Shown: in pieces, positions 8,211 to 17,626 of the stretch
Layout of the letters: each line of letters opens with the position of its first letter
Numbering within the stretch: position 1 is the first letter of the stretch
Assembly (NCBI GenBank): GCA_945913285.1
Contig: CAMEDD010000004.1
Coordinates: forward strand, 1 to 64,000
Origin: Candidatus Sulfopaludibacter sp. SbA3
GTDB lineage: Bacteria; Pseudomonadota; Alphaproteobacteria; Caulobacterales; Hyphomonadaceae
Direction of reading: 5' to 3'
DNA length: 64,000 bases
The notes under the pieces: generated by a model
The model's database searches: none
Told to the model about the DNA's origin: nothing
The model's input: only the letters and a program-made list of their open reading frames with translations
Made by a program: the position numbers and the translations under genes

Positions 8211-8791
8211 GTGTTCTCCTTCACCTCCCTGTAACGCGGGCAGCTTACCTCATGGTCATTGACCATGCCAACTGCCTGCGCCCATGCATAGACAATCGTA
8301 GGCCCGACAAACTTGAAGCCGCGCCGCTTGAGGTCCTTGCTCATCGCCTCGGACCAGTCCGTGAAGGTCGGCGCGTCGCGGAAGTTCGTCCACTTGCCAT
8401 GCACCGGTTGGCCGCCCACCCATTCCCAGCAGTAGTCCGAGAAGTCCTCGCCGCCCGCCATCATCCGCAGGTAGGTCTGCGCGTTGCCGATCACAGCCTC
8501 GATTTTCTTCGCGCTCCGGATGATGCCCGGATTGAGGAGCGCCTTGGACACGCGCGCGGGCGTCCAGCTGGCGAGGCGCTCCGGATCAAACAGGTCAAAT
8601 TCCGCCCGGATGGACTCCCGCTTGCGCAGGATCGTGATCCAGCTCAGCCCCGCCTGCATGCCGTCGAGCTGCAGCTTCTCCCACAGCGCGCGCGGATCAT
8701 ATTCCGGCACGCCCCATTCGGTATCGTGATACTGCCGGTAGAGCGCATCGCCCACCGGCGCCCAACCGCAGTAAGCAGTCTCGTCACTCAT
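8207..8791 (-). CDS. tag: DNA-3-methyladenine glycosylase I
   Basis: A 194-aa helix-hairpin-helix-family DNA repair glycosylase that excises 3-methyladenine from alkylated DNA. The family's structural zinc ligands are visible as C8 and H22 at the N-terminus (YCGWAP, QYHDTEWG) and the H and C of NDHEVSCPRY near the end. DGMQAGLSWITILRKRE is the conserved core that includes the base-recognition region. The length matches E. coli Tag. It overlaps ygfZ upstream by 8 bp and a small lipoprotein downstream by 4 bp. Confidence 0.95.
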   Translation of the reverse strand: MSDETAYCGWAPVGDALYRQYHDTEWGVPEYDPRALWEKLQLDGMQAGLSWITILRKRESIRAEFDLFDPERLASWTPARVSKALLNPGIIRSAKKIEAVIGNAQTYLRMMAGGEDFSDYCWEWVGGQPVHGKWTNFRDAPTFTDWSEAMSKDLKRRGFKFVGPTIVYAWAQAVGMVNDHEVSCPRYREVKENT

Positions 8792-9596
8792 CGGCCGGCG
8801 CCTCCATCAGGGCCTTTACTTCAGCGTCCAGCCACCGCGCGCTGGCGATTTCTGCGGGCGCGGCGTTGACGGTCACCCGTTCGCCCGCCGCAAGGCCCTT
8901 CGCATACCGGTCCGTGCGGATCAGCGCGAGCGCGTCGCCATCGGCCGCGCTCGTCACTGTGCCGAGCAAGCTCTCGCCCGCGTGCACCTCCGCGCCCGGG
9001 GCCAGCGCCGCGCCGCTCAGCCGAACCGTCCGTTTACGGATCAACGCCTTTCGCTTCATCCGGCTTGCCACTTCCTGCCCGACGAAACAGCCCTTCTTGT
9101 AATCGACGCCGCCCATCAGATCCATGTTGATGTCGGTCGGGAACACCTGTGCCGCGCGGTAGTCGCGCCCCCATTCTGGCACGCCTGCCGCAATCGCCAG
9201 CGCGTCCCAGTCGGGCAGGGCTTCCGGCGCCTCGCCCGCGGCCACGATCGACCGGCGCGGCAGATCGGCAGAACGCGGATCGGGTAGGCCGTTCCCGTCC
9301 ATTGCCGAAACCAGCCCATCGTCGCGCGCAAGCTCCACCGCCGAGCGCAGGCGAAACATCTTCAGCCGTTTCAGCAGGTCATCCGCTGCATCCAAATGCA
9401 CATCGATCAGAACACCGTCCGCTCTCCGATGCGCAATATAGTCGGCGATGATCTTGCCCTGCGGCGTCAGCAGCGCGCCATAGCGCGCCGCGCCCTCGGC
9501 CCAGTCCGCCACCTTGTGCGTCACCGTGCGCTCCAGCAATGCCAGCGTATCGGCGCCTGTCAGGCTGAGAATGGCGCGGTTCGGAAAGCGGTTCAT
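8784..9596 (-). CDS. ygfZ: YgfZ/GcvT-like folate-binding Fe-S protein
   Basis: A 270-aa folate-binding protein that helps assemble or repair iron-sulphur enzymes (MiaB-type clients in E. coli). The diagnostic motif is KKGCFVGQE, with the essential Cys at about 170. The N-terminal part has the GcvT-like ALLTPQGKIIADY segment. The length is slightly short of E. coli YgfZ (about 326), as is common in alphaproteobacteria. It is the first intact gene of the ygfZ-tag-lipoprotein operon on the minus strand. Confidence 0.9.
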   Translation of the reverse strand: MNRFPNRAILSLTGADTLALLERTVTHKVADWAEGAARYGALLTPQGKIIADYIAHRRADGVLIDVHLDAADDLLKRLKMFRLRSAVELARDDGLVSAMDGNGLPDPRSADLPRRSIVAAGEAPEALPDWDALAIAAGVPEWGRDYRAAQVFPTDINMDLMGGVDYKKGCFVGQEVASRMKRKALIRKRTVRLSGAALAPGAEVHAGESLLGTVTSAADGDALALIRTDRYAKGLAAGERVTVNAAPAEIASARWLDAEVKALMEAPADE

Positions 9597-9642
9597 GCCG
9601 CCGGTTTACTGCCCGCCAGCCCGGGGGGCAATGGCGCCGCCG

Positions 9643-9936
9643 TCAGCCCTTCGGCAGCGACTGCGCATACAGAGCCGCACCCTCGCGAAGGGCCAGGAGT
9701 TCGTCCTGGCCGATGAATTGAACCGCGCTGATGACCGCCGCGGGCGTCTCCCGCACTGCCAGATCCGTCAGCGGGTTTCCGGTCAGAAAAACCAGGTCCG
9801 CCGATCCGCCACCCTCCACCAGCGCGTGATCTGGCGCATCCGCCTTCAGGGCGGCCCCCCGGCGTGCCGCGTAAAGCACCTGCGGCCGCGTCATGAAAGC
9901 TTCATTGCCGTAACCCATCGGCAGTGTGCGGCGCAA
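9643..9936 (-). pseudogene. C-terminal remnant of an amidohydrolase
   Basis: Ninety-seven codons encode only the end of a metal-dependent amidohydrolase. TRPQVLYAARRGAAL followed by GGGSADLVFLTGNPLTDLAV matches the last barrel helix and the small C-terminal beta domain of imidazolonepropionase/dipeptidase-like enzymes. Such proteins are usually over 400 aa, and none of the metal-binding His/Asp segments is present. Upstream there are only about 80 bp before pyrC starts on the other strand, so the 5' part has been lost. It may still be translated, but catalysis is not possible. Confidence 0.65.
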
Positions 9937-10017
9937 AAGCGCCGGTCAAGCCGAAACCGGCCCCATGCGCCGCTTCGCCCGGATGACACCGCGCGCAGGT
10001 GCTGGCATAAGGAAGTC

Positions 10018-11358
10018 ATGACCCAAGTTTTTGACCTGATCCTGCGCGGCGGCACCGTCGTGACCCCCGGCGGCCAAGCGCAAACCGACATCGGCATCAT
10101 CGGCGAACGCATCGCCCATATCGGCGACCTCGCGCATGCGGCGGCCGGTGAAATCTACGGCGCCAAGGGCCTGCACATCCTGCCGGGTGTGATCGACAGC
10201 CAGGTCCACTTCCGCGAGCCGGGCCTCGAATACAAGGCAGACCTCGAAACTGAGGCCCGCTCGGCGGCGTTGGGCGGTGTGGTCGCTGTCTTCGAGATGC
10301 CAAACACCAATCCCTCGACGATCACGCCGGACCTGATGCTGGACAAGCTCGCCCGCGCGAAGGGGCGGATGGACATCGACCACGCCTTCTATGCAGGCGC
10401 GACCCATGACAACGTTGCTGTGCTGCCAGAGATGGAGCGCATGCTCGGCTGCTGCGGCGTCAAGGTCTTTATGGGCGCCTCGACCGGCGACCTGCTGATC
10501 AAGGACGATGCCGGCGTCGAAGCGGTGCTTCGCGCTATCAAGCGCCGGGCCGCGTTCCACTCGGAAGATGAATACCGCCTTGAGGAACGCCGGCCGCTCG
10601 CCGTTACCGGCGACTGGAACAGCCACATCATCGTGCGCGATGTCGAGGCTGCCGTCTCCTCTACGCGTCGTCTGTTGCGGCTCGCGCGCAAGACCGGCAA
10701 GCGCATTCACGTGTTGCACATCTCCACCGCAGAGGAGATGGATATCCTCGTCCACGCCAAAGATATCGCAAGCGTCGAGCTGCTGCCGAACCACCTGACG
10801 CTCGCCGCGCCCGATTGCTACGAGCGCCTCAAGGGCTTTGCCCAACAGAACCCGCCCGTGCGCGAGGCGCGCCACCGCGAAGCGCTCTGGCGGGCGCTGA
10901 ATGCTGGCATCGTAGATGTTCTGGCTACGGATCATGCTCCGCACACGATTGAAGAAAAGCAGCGCCCGTATCCGGCGTCGCCTTCAGGCATGCCCGGCGT
11001 GCAGACGTTTGTGCCAGTGATGCTCACCCATGTGAATGAGGGAAAGCTGACGCTGCAGCGCTTCGTGGAGCTGACCAGTGCCGGCCCCCAGCGCGTTTTC
11101 GGCCTCGCCGACAAGGGCCGCATCGCCGAGGGATACCACGCTGACTTCACCATTGTGGACCTTACCCGCAAGCAGACGATAACTGCCGAGTGGTCGAAGT
11201 CCAAATGCGGATGGACCCAGTTCGACGGCTTCGAAGCGACCGGCTGGCCGGTGGCCACGATCGTGCGCGGCGGCTTTGTTATGCGGGACGGCGAGATCAC
11301 CGCCAAAGGGCAGGGCAAGCCCGTCCGGTTCAATGAAACGCTGGAGCCTGAGCAATAG
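10018..11358 (+). CDS. pyrC: Dihydroorotase (class I-like)
   Basis: A 446-aa cyclic amidohydrolase of de novo pyrimidine synthesis (N-carbamoyl-aspartate to dihydroorotate). Motifs are DSQVHFREPG (first metal His, about 64), a mid-barrel GASTGDLLIKDD, HVLHISTAEE and DVLATDHAPHT, the Asp of the active site. ATG at 10018 gives the standard N-terminus; in-frame codons to 9514 run antisense through ygfZ and are ignored. Another pyrimidine gene, pyrE, lies 19 kb away in the rel operon. Annotation as a DHOase rather than a hydantoinase rests on the overall motif pattern. Confidence 0.85.
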   Translation: MTQVFDLILRGGTVVTPGGQAQTDIGIIGERIAHIGDLAHAAAGEIYGAKGLHILPGVIDSQVHFREPGLEYKADLETEARSAALGGVVAVFEMPNTNPSTITPDLMLDKLARAKGRMDIDHAFYAGATHDNVAVLPEMERMLGCCGVKVFMGASTGDLLIKDDAGVEAVLRAIKRRAAFHSEDEYRLEERRPLAVTGDWNSHIIVRDVEAAVSSTRRLLRLARKTGKRIHVLHISTAEEMDILVHAKDIASVELLPNHLTLAAPDCYERLKGFAQQNPPVREARHREALWRALNAGIVDVLATDHAPHTIEEKQRPYPASPSGMPGVQTFVPVMLTHVNEGKLTLQRFVELTSAGPQRVFGLADKGRIAEGYHADFTIVDLTRKQTITAEWSKSKCGWTQFDGFEATGWPVATIVRGGFVMRDGEITAKGQGKPVRFNETLEPEQ

Positions 11359-11472
11359 CACGACCTTTACGGATGCTTCGCGGCACAGGAGTTGCCCTGC
11401 CGGGAGAATTCGTCCTAGGTTTGCCGCTGTCAATTTGAGGCGCCCGCCCGCCGCCCACCGAAAGGACCCCCC

Positions 11473-12888
11473 ATGCGCTTCGCCCCCGGCCTTCTCCTGT
11501 CCGCCGCGCTTCTGCTCGCCGCCCCCATGGCCCTCGCCGAGGAGCGCACCGCGTTCGAGCAGCAGGCCCGAGAGATATATCAGACCGTGGTCGAAATCCG
11601 CACCGCCAAAGGCCAGGCAAAGGTGCCGGTCATGGTGGACTATCTCGTCCGTGAACTGAAGGCGGGCGGCTTTGCCGATGCCGACATAGAAGTGACCGAC
11701 TATGACAGCGCCGGCGAGCCCGTGCAGGGCCTGATGGTCTGGTACCGCGCCGACGGCAAGCCGAAGCAGAAGCCCATCGTCCTCCTCGCGCACATGGATG
11801 TGGTCGACGCGCTGCCGGACACCTGGACGCGCTATCCTTTCGAGCTGATCGAGGAAGACGGCTATTTCTTCGGGCGAGGCACGGCCGACAACAAGTACGG
11901 CGTCACCAGTCTCGTCGCGACTTTCCTCCGTCTCAAGGCGGAAGGTTTCAAGCCGGACCGCGATCTCGTCCTGATTCTCTCCGGCGACGAGGAGACCGGC
12001 ATGTTCTCTACCCGTGCACAGGCGAAATACGTGGACGAGAAGATCAAGCCTGCCTATGTGCTGAATGCGGACTCCGGCGGCCTGATGCTCGATGCCGATG
12101 GCAAGGCGCTGCTCTATAACGTGCAGGCCGCCGAGAAGACCTTTGCCTCCTTCGAGCTGACGGTCTCCAATCCCGGCGGTCACTCGTCTGCTCCGCGTGC
12201 GGATAATGCGATCTACGAACTCGCCGACGCGCTGAAGAAGATCGAGGCCTACAGGTTTCCGGTTATGCACAGCCCGATGACGCTCGCCTCGTTCAAGTCT
12301 GCCGGTGCGCAGACGCCCGGACCCTTGGGCGAAGCCATGCTGGCATTTGCTGCAAACCCGGCGGACGAAGCAGCCATCGCGGCGCTGCGCGCAGAGCCCT
12401 CCACCGTCGGCTCGACCGGCACGACCTGCATCGCGACGATGCTGCGGGCCGGCCATGCCGACAACGCCCTGCCACAAAGGGCGACCGCAACAATCAATTG
12501 CCGCATCTTCCCGGGCATAAGCATCGCGCAAACCGAGCAAACGCTGAAACAAGTCGTCGGCAATGACGGCGTCGCCTTCAAGCTGATCTCCAACCTCGTG
12601 GAGAGCCCGGAATCGAAATTGCCTGAGGACGTGATGGCGGCTGTCGCGAAGGCGCTTGCCGCGCGCGGCCTCGAAGGCGTGCCGATCCTTGCGCACATGT
12701 CGTCCGGCGGCACCGACGGCCTGTTCTACCGCAACCTTGGCTACGACACAGTCGCCATCGGCGGCACCGCGGCGAAACTGAATGACACCTTTGCCCACGG
12801 CCTCAACGAGCGCCTTCCGGTCTATGCCTTCTATGGCGGGCTTGATCATTGGTACATCGTCCTGAAGGACCTCGCCGGATCAGAGTGA
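11473..12888 (+). CDS. Secreted M20-family metallopeptidase
   Basis: A 471-aa exopeptidase of the M20/M25/M40 group with a signal peptide ending near ALA-EE. Zinc ligands and catalytic residues are visible: LLAHMDVVDA (His and Asp), RGTADNKYG (bridging Asp), SGDEETG (catalytic Glu and Glu ligand) and LNADSGG (Asp). The dimerisation domain spans roughly 210-330, and the final His lies in TFAHGLNE. It is probably a periplasmic di- or aminopeptidase. The SD AAAGGA precedes the start by about eight bases. The gap to the downstream channel gene is only 31 bp. Confidence 0.88.
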   Translation: MRFAPGLLLSAALLLAAPMALAEERTAFEQQAREIYQTVVEIRTAKGQAKVPVMVDYLVRELKAGGFADADIEVTDYDSAGEPVQGLMVWYRADGKPKQKPIVLLAHMDVVDALPDTWTRYPFELIEEDGYFFGRGTADNKYGVTSLVATFLRLKAEGFKPDRDLVLILSGDEETGMFSTRAQAKYVDEKIKPAYVLNADSGGLMLDADGKALLYNVQAAEKTFASFELTVSNPGGHSSAPRADNAIYELADALKKIEAYRFPVMHSPMTLASFKSAGAQTPGPLGEAMLAFAANPADEAAIAALRAEPSTVGSTGTTCIATMLRAGHADNALPQRATATINCRIFPGISIAQTEQTLKQVVGNDGVAFKLISNLVESPESKLPEDVMAAVAKALAARGLEGVPILAHMSSGGTDGLFYRNLGYDTVAIGGTAAKLNDTFAHGLNERLPVYAFYGGLDHWYIVLKDLAGSE

Positions 12889-12919
12889 TGCGGGGCAGGC
12901 AAGGGCAAGGAGTGGATGC

Positions 12920-13720
12920 TTGAGTGAGACTGCCGGAAAACGGGTTGGCCTGCGGCGTTCGCTGATCTGGCTGTACGAAGGCGTCGGCAGATGGCCGGTG
13001 ACGTTCCGCTGGTCGGTGCTGATTTTTGATATTGTCACCATCAGCTATTTCCTGGTCTCGCCCTTCTTGCCGCGCAGCGGCGCGCATCATTGGTTGGACT
13101 ACGTCATCGGCTCGGTGATCGCCCTCGATTTGGCGGCGCGTTTCTACATCTCACCCAATCGCCGGCGCTTCTTCCTGCGGTTCATGAACATTGCAGACCT
13201 GATCGTCGTCTTCACGATGTTCGCGCCGCTGATCTCCCAGAACTATGCTTTCCTGAGGATCATCCGCGCCCTTAGGATTGCGCGCGCGTTCAGCTTCCTG
13301 AGGGACGGTAGTGCCGTCGCCAGATATCTCGAACACCATCGCCTGGTGATCGATCGGGCTGTGAACGTGATCGTCTTCCTCTTCATCATGTCTGCGATGG
13401 TCTATGCCGATCAGATCGGCCGTGAAGGGTCGGACGTGAAGAACTATCTCGATGCCTTCTATTTTACCGTCACCAGCCTGACCACAACTGGCTATGGCGA
13501 CATCACCCTCGTCGGCTGGACCGGCCGGGTCCTGCCGATCATCATCATGCTGCTGGGCGTGACGCTCTTCCTGCGCCTGCTGCGTGTCCTCGTCACGCCA
13601 AGTGAGCGTATCGAGGTCGAATGCAAAAGCTGCGGACTGATGCATCACGACAGGGACGCCATCCACTGCAAGCATTGCGGCCAGATCATTTACATCCCTC
13701 ACGAAGGCGCCCAGCCATGA
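12920..13720 (+). CDS. Voltage-gated K+-type channel with C-terminal zinc ribbon
   Basis: A 266-aa ion-transport protein with six membrane segments. Segment S4 (about 112-127, FLRIIRALRIARAFSF) has Arg every third residue, and the pore loop has the K+ selectivity filter TTTGYGD (about 188-194). After S6, a cytosolic tail carries CKSC (235, 238) and CKHC (250, 253), a four-Cys zinc ribbon. The start is TTG at 12920, with AAGGAG seven bases upstream; the nearby ATG is followed by a stop. Its stop overlaps the feruloyl-CoA synthase start (ATGA). Confidence 0.83.
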   Translation: MSETAGKRVGLRRSLIWLYEGVGRWPVTFRWSVLIFDIVTISYFLVSPFLPRSGAHHWLDYVIGSVIALDLAARFYISPNRRRFFLRFMNIADLIVVFTMFAPLISQNYAFLRIIRALRIARAFSFLRDGSAVARYLEHHRLVIDRAVNVIVFLFIMSAMVYADQIGREGSDVKNYLDAFYFTVTSLTTTGYGDITLVGWTGRVLPIIIMLLGVTLFLRLLRVLVTPSERIEVECKSCGLMHHDRDAIHCKHCGQIIYIPHEGAQP

Positions 13721-15582
13721 CGACGACCCACATCCCGTTCCGCGAAGTGCCCTATCTTCCGCTCAAGCTGAAGATTGACCGGCGCCCTGATGGCACGATC
13801 TATCTTGAGAACGGCCAGCCCCTGAAGGCACATCCGCCGCACATGCTGGCGCCGCTGGTCAGGTGGGCAGCGGAGCGCGCCGATCAGGTCTGGCTCGCCG
13901 AACGCTGGCCGCGCGACCCCGCCCAGCCCGGCTGGCGCGAATTAACGTATACGGACGGTCTCGCCGAAGTGAAACGCCTCGCAGCCGCCTTGCTCAGCGA
14001 AGGGGCAGGGCCGGACGCGCCGGTGATGATCCTGTCGAAGAACTCGATCGACAACGCTCTCCTGATGTACGCCGCCATGTGGGCTGGCAGTCCCGTCGTC
14101 CCGGTCACGCCTGCCTATGCGCTGCTCAGTCAGGACCTCCTCCGCCTCAATTATATTGACCGGCTCACCGAACCGAAATTCATCTATGTCGAGGACGGCG
14201 CCGAGTACCAGCGCGCGCTGGACGGCATGGCCCTGGGCGGCCGCCTCGTCATCTATTCCCGAAACGCGCCGAATGTTCCCCGCGCCGTCAGCCTTGAGGA
14301 TTTCGCCGGTCAGGCTGGCCCCGCAGTCGACGCCGCCTACACTGCGCTCACGCCCGCTGCCGTGGCGAAATACATGCTCACCTCCGGCTCCACCGGCGAG
14401 CCCAAGGCAGTGATCAACACGCACGGCATGATCGCCGCCAACTCCAAGATGATCCGCTCCGTCTGGGATGAGGACCGCCTCGACGCGATCACGGGCGGCC
14501 CGCAGGTGATGGTCAACTTCCTGCCCTGGAGCCATACCTACGGCGCCAATTCCATCCTGCACAACATGCTGGACTGGGGCGGCACGATGTACATCTGCCA
14601 GGGCGCTCCGACGCCCCAGCGCCTGCCGGAAATGCTCCGTAACCTGAAGGAAATCCCGACCACTCAGCACACGACCGTCCCGCAGGCCTGGGGCGCGCTC
14701 GCCACCGCGCTTGAGCAGGACGACGCGCTCGCAGAAGTCTTCTTCTCGCGCCTCACCTCGATGGCCTATGGCGGCGCCGCGATGGGACAGGACATCTACG
14801 AACGCCTGCAGGTAGTCGCCGTGCGTGTCACCGGCGAGCGCATCTCGCTCTCCGCCGGCTATGGCGCGACTGAAACCGCCCCGACGGCCTCCAACGTCCA
14901 CTGGCCGAACGGCGTCATGGGCCTCATCGGCCTGCCGCTGCCCGGCAACACGTTCAAGCTCGTCCCCACCGGCTCCAAACTTGAAGTGCGCGTGAAGGGC
15001 GTCAACGTCACGCCCGGCTATTACCGCAACCCCGAAAAAACCGCCGCTGCCTTTGACGAGGAAGGCTTCTACCAACTCGGCGACGCGGTGAAATTCGTCG
15101 ATCCCGCCGTGCCCGAAAAAGGCCTCGCCTTCGATGGCCGCACCGTCGAGGAGTTCAAGCTCGTCAGCGGCACCTGGGTCTCCACCGGCTCTGTCCGCGT
15201 CGCCGCTGTTGCGGCCACCGGCGGTGTCCTGTCAGACGCCATCGTCTGCGGCCTGAACCGCGACGAGATCGGCCTCCTCGGTTTCCTCAACGAAGCCTAT
15301 TGCCAGCGCCTCGCCGGCAGCGATCTGCCTCTGGACGCGCTCGTCGCGCATCCCGCCATCGAAGCCGCCCTGCGCGAGGGCCTCGCCGCACACAATAAGA
15401 AGAACCCCAACGCCGCCGCCCGAATCGCCCGGCTCCTCCTGCAGACGGATCAGCCGCGGGCCGACCTCGGTGAGATTACCGAAAAGGGATACATCAACCA
15501 GTCCCGCACCCAGGAGTTGAGGGCGAGCGAGGTCGAGCGCCTGTACGCGCCGGCGCCGGCGCCCGGTAAGCTCGTGATTTGA
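13717..15582 (+). CDS. fcs: Feruloyl-CoA synthase-like acyl-CoA ligase
   Basis: A 621-aa ANL-superfamily ligase that would activate ferulate or a related hydroxycinnamate with ATP and CoA. The phosphate-binding loop is LTSGSTGEPKAV (about 222-233), and the later adenylate motifs are YGATETAPT and YQLGDAVKF. The FCS-specific stretch KGVNVTPGYYRNP and the RPDGTIYLENGQPL N-terminus match the family. The usual partner genes (hydratase/aldolase ech, vanillin dehydrogenase) are not nearby, so the exact aromatic substrate is uncertain. It is translationally coupled to the channel gene. Confidence 0.85.
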   Translation: MTTTHIPFREVPYLPLKLKIDRRPDGTIYLENGQPLKAHPPHMLAPLVRWAAERADQVWLAERWPRDPAQPGWRELTYTDGLAEVKRLAAALLSEGAGPDAPVMILSKNSIDNALLMYAAMWAGSPVVPVTPAYALLSQDLLRLNYIDRLTEPKFIYVEDGAEYQRALDGMALGGRLVIYSRNAPNVPRAVSLEDFAGQAGPAVDAAYTALTPAAVAKYMLTSGSTGEPKAVINTHGMIAANSKMIRSVWDEDRLDAITGGPQVMVNFLPWSHTYGANSILHNMLDWGGTMYICQGAPTPQRLPEMLRNLKEIPTTQHTTVPQAWGALATALEQDDALAEVFFSRLTSMAYGGAAMGQDIYERLQVVAVRVTGERISLSAGYGATETAPTASNVHWPNGVMGLIGLPLPGNTFKLVPTGSKLEVRVKGVNVTPGYYRNPEKTAAAFDEEGFYQLGDAVKFVDPAVPEKGLAFDGRTVEEFKLVSGTWVSTGSVRVAAVAATGGVLSDAIVCGLNRDEIGLLGFLNEAYCQRLAGSDLPLDALVAHPAIEAALREGLAAHNKKNPNAAARIARLLLQTDQPRADLGEITEKGYINQSRTQELRASEVERLYAPAPAPGKLVI

Positions 15583-15840
15583 TTTGCTCCTGTCTCCCTC
15601 TGGCGCCGAAAGCAGCTTGCCTGCCAGCAGGGCTCTCGATTTATCGCTCTGGCATCATATATCTGTCACAAGCTCCAGCGATCGCTGCAGCCCAGCCATT
15701 CCCCTTTGGCTCATGGCGGGCCGTGGGCCGTACATAGAAGATCCCCTTGCTTCCAGTATGGCCCGCGGTCCGTTTCGCTTTTGCGCCGCTCGCTGAATTC
15801 GCCTAGGGAAGAGCTCAAGCGGCGTTCAGGCGAGAGACCG

Positions 15841-17412
15841 ATGGCAGATACGGACAAAACGGTTCAGACGGGTGCAGAGGCGCTGGTCTCCACGCTGGCC
15901 GATCACGGCGTCAGCGCCTGCTTTGCCAATCCCGGCACATCCGAGATGCACCTCGTCACCGCGCTCGACCATGAGCCGCGCATCCATTCCGTGCTCTGCC
16001 TCTTCGAAGGGGTCGCGACCGGAGCCGCCGACGGCCATGCCCGCGTCACCGGCGACCCCGCCATGACACTGCTCCACCTGGGCGCCGGCTTCCTGAATGG
16101 CGGCGCCAACATCCACAACGCCAAGCGCGCCTGGACGCCGATGATCAACGTCATCGGCGATCACGCCGTCCCGCACCTGCGCTATGATGCGCCGCTCACC
16201 TCCAACATCCTCGGCCTCGCCGGCCCGAACTCTGTCTGGATCAAGTCCGCTGACCGGGTCGCGGATGCCGGAAACCTCGCTGCCGAAGCCTGGGAGGCAA
16301 GCTTCGGGCCGGTGCCCGGCCCGGTCTCGCTGCTGCTGCCCGCCGACACCGCCTGGACCACCGGCGGCAAGCCGGGCGCCAAGCGCAAACGCCCCGCCTT
16401 GTGCGCGCCGGACGCCGGCCGCATCACTGCCGCCGCCAAGGCCGTGCGCGGCGCCGTCAAGCCCGTCATCCTGATCAACGGCACCGCGCTCACGCCCGCA
16501 GGCCTTGCGCAGGCCGCGCGCCTCAGGGCCGCCGGCATCCGTGTCCTGACAGATACCTTCTTCCCCCGCATGGCCCGCGGCGCCGGCCTCTTTGCGCCGG
16601 ACCGGATGCAATACTTCGCCGAAGGCGCGATGGCCGATCTGGAAGGAACGGACCTGATGCTCGTCGCCGGCACGCAGGTTCCGGTGGCCTTCTTTGCCTA
16701 TCCGGGCAAGCCCAGCGTGCTCGTGCCGGAGGGCTGCACCCCGCTCGTCATCGGCGGCCCGGAAACCGACAGCGCCGCCATCCTCGCCGCGCTCGCCGCC
16801 GCGCTCGGCGCGAAGGATGCCGCTCCTGCGGCCGTACTCGACCTGCCGGCCGCGCCCACCGGCGCGCTCAACGCGGCCACCATCGGCGCCTCGATCACCC
16901 GCCACCTGCCGGAAGGCAGCTTCGTCTCCGATGACGGCGTCTCGAATGGCTTGCCGTCCTTCTTGATGACCGGCCGCGCCCGCCCGCATGACTGGATGAT
17001 GCTTACGGGCGGCGCGATCGGGCAGGGCCTGCCGCTTGCCCTCGGCGCAGCGATCGCCGCACCGGATCGCAAGGTGCTTTGCATCTCGGGTGACGGCGCC
17101 GCGATGTATACGAACCAGGCGCTCTGGAGCATGGCGCGCGAAGGCGCGAACGTCGTAAACGTCATCTTCGTCAACCACTCCTACCGTATCCTGAACATCG
17201 AGCTCGCCCGGACCGGTGCCGGCAATCCCGGCCGCGTCGCCGAAGACCTCCTCGGCCTTGGCCGCCCGGAGATCGACTGGGTGAAACTGTCGGAAGCCCA
17301 AGGCGTGCCAGCTGTGAACGCGGCAACTGCCGAGGAGTTCGACGCCGCCCTGGCACGCGCCTTCGCGCAGCCGGGCCCGCACCTCATCGCCGCTCACGTC
17401 CCGGCCCGCTGA
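15841..17412 (+). CDS. ThDP-dependent acetolactate-synthase-like enzyme
   Basis: A 523-aa thiamine-diphosphate enzyme with the three-domain arrangement of acetolactate synthase and benzoylformate decarboxylase. The catalytic Glu lies in CLFEGVATGAADG (about 59), and the ThDP/Mg motif is GDGAAMYTNQALWSM with the closing NHSYRILNIE. No regulatory subunit gene is adjacent, and it is shorter than IlvB. A role as a decarboxylase or lyase of aromatic or branched 2-oxo acids is therefore as likely as acetolactate synthesis. ATG at 15841 is 258 bp after fcs; that gap shows nothing recognisable. Confidence 0.78.
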   Translation: MADTDKTVQTGAEALVSTLADHGVSACFANPGTSEMHLVTALDHEPRIHSVLCLFEGVATGAADGHARVTGDPAMTLLHLGAGFLNGGANIHNAKRAWTPMINVIGDHAVPHLRYDAPLTSNILGLAGPNSVWIKSADRVADAGNLAAEAWEASFGPVPGPVSLLLPADTAWTTGGKPGAKRKRPALCAPDAGRITAAAKAVRGAVKPVILINGTALTPAGLAQAARLRAAGIRVLTDTFFPRMARGAGLFAPDRMQYFAEGAMADLEGTDLMLVAGTQVPVAFFAYPGKPSVLVPEGCTPLVIGGPETDSAAILAALAAALGAKDAAPAAVLDLPAAPTGALNAATIGASITRHLPEGSFVSDDGVSNGLPSFLMTGRARPHDWMMLTGGAIGQGLPLALGAAIAAPDRKVLCISGDGAAMYTNQALWSMAREGANVVNVIFVNHSYRILNIELARTGAGNPGRVAEDLLGLGRPEIDWVKLSEAQGVPAVNAATAEEFDAALARAFAQPGPHLIAAHVPAR

Positions 17413-17626
17413 CGGCGCGTGTGCCTATAAAATGCGAGGCTCCGAAAACAGAATCCCAAGCCCGATCAAGCGCTTGTAGAATATCATCCCAAAGCTTGCG
17501 TGCCCCCGAGTTTCTCGGTTCAATCTCGCCCCTCTTGTCACCCGGGCCTGCACCGAGATGACGGGATCGAAAGCAGATAAAAACACCCGGCCAGCCTCTG
17601 CTGCGTCCGGCCAAACGTGCTGCGCG

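Noticed and set aside
10984-12849. Minus-strand open frame of 621 codons antisense to pyrC and the M20 gene
   Set aside because: GC-rich shadow frame. The plus strand has complete active-site motifs for both enzymes.
15826-17397. Minus-strand open frame of 523 codons antisense to the ThDP enzyme
   Set aside because: Composition is that of a shadow frame, and the opposite strand has the ThDP signature.
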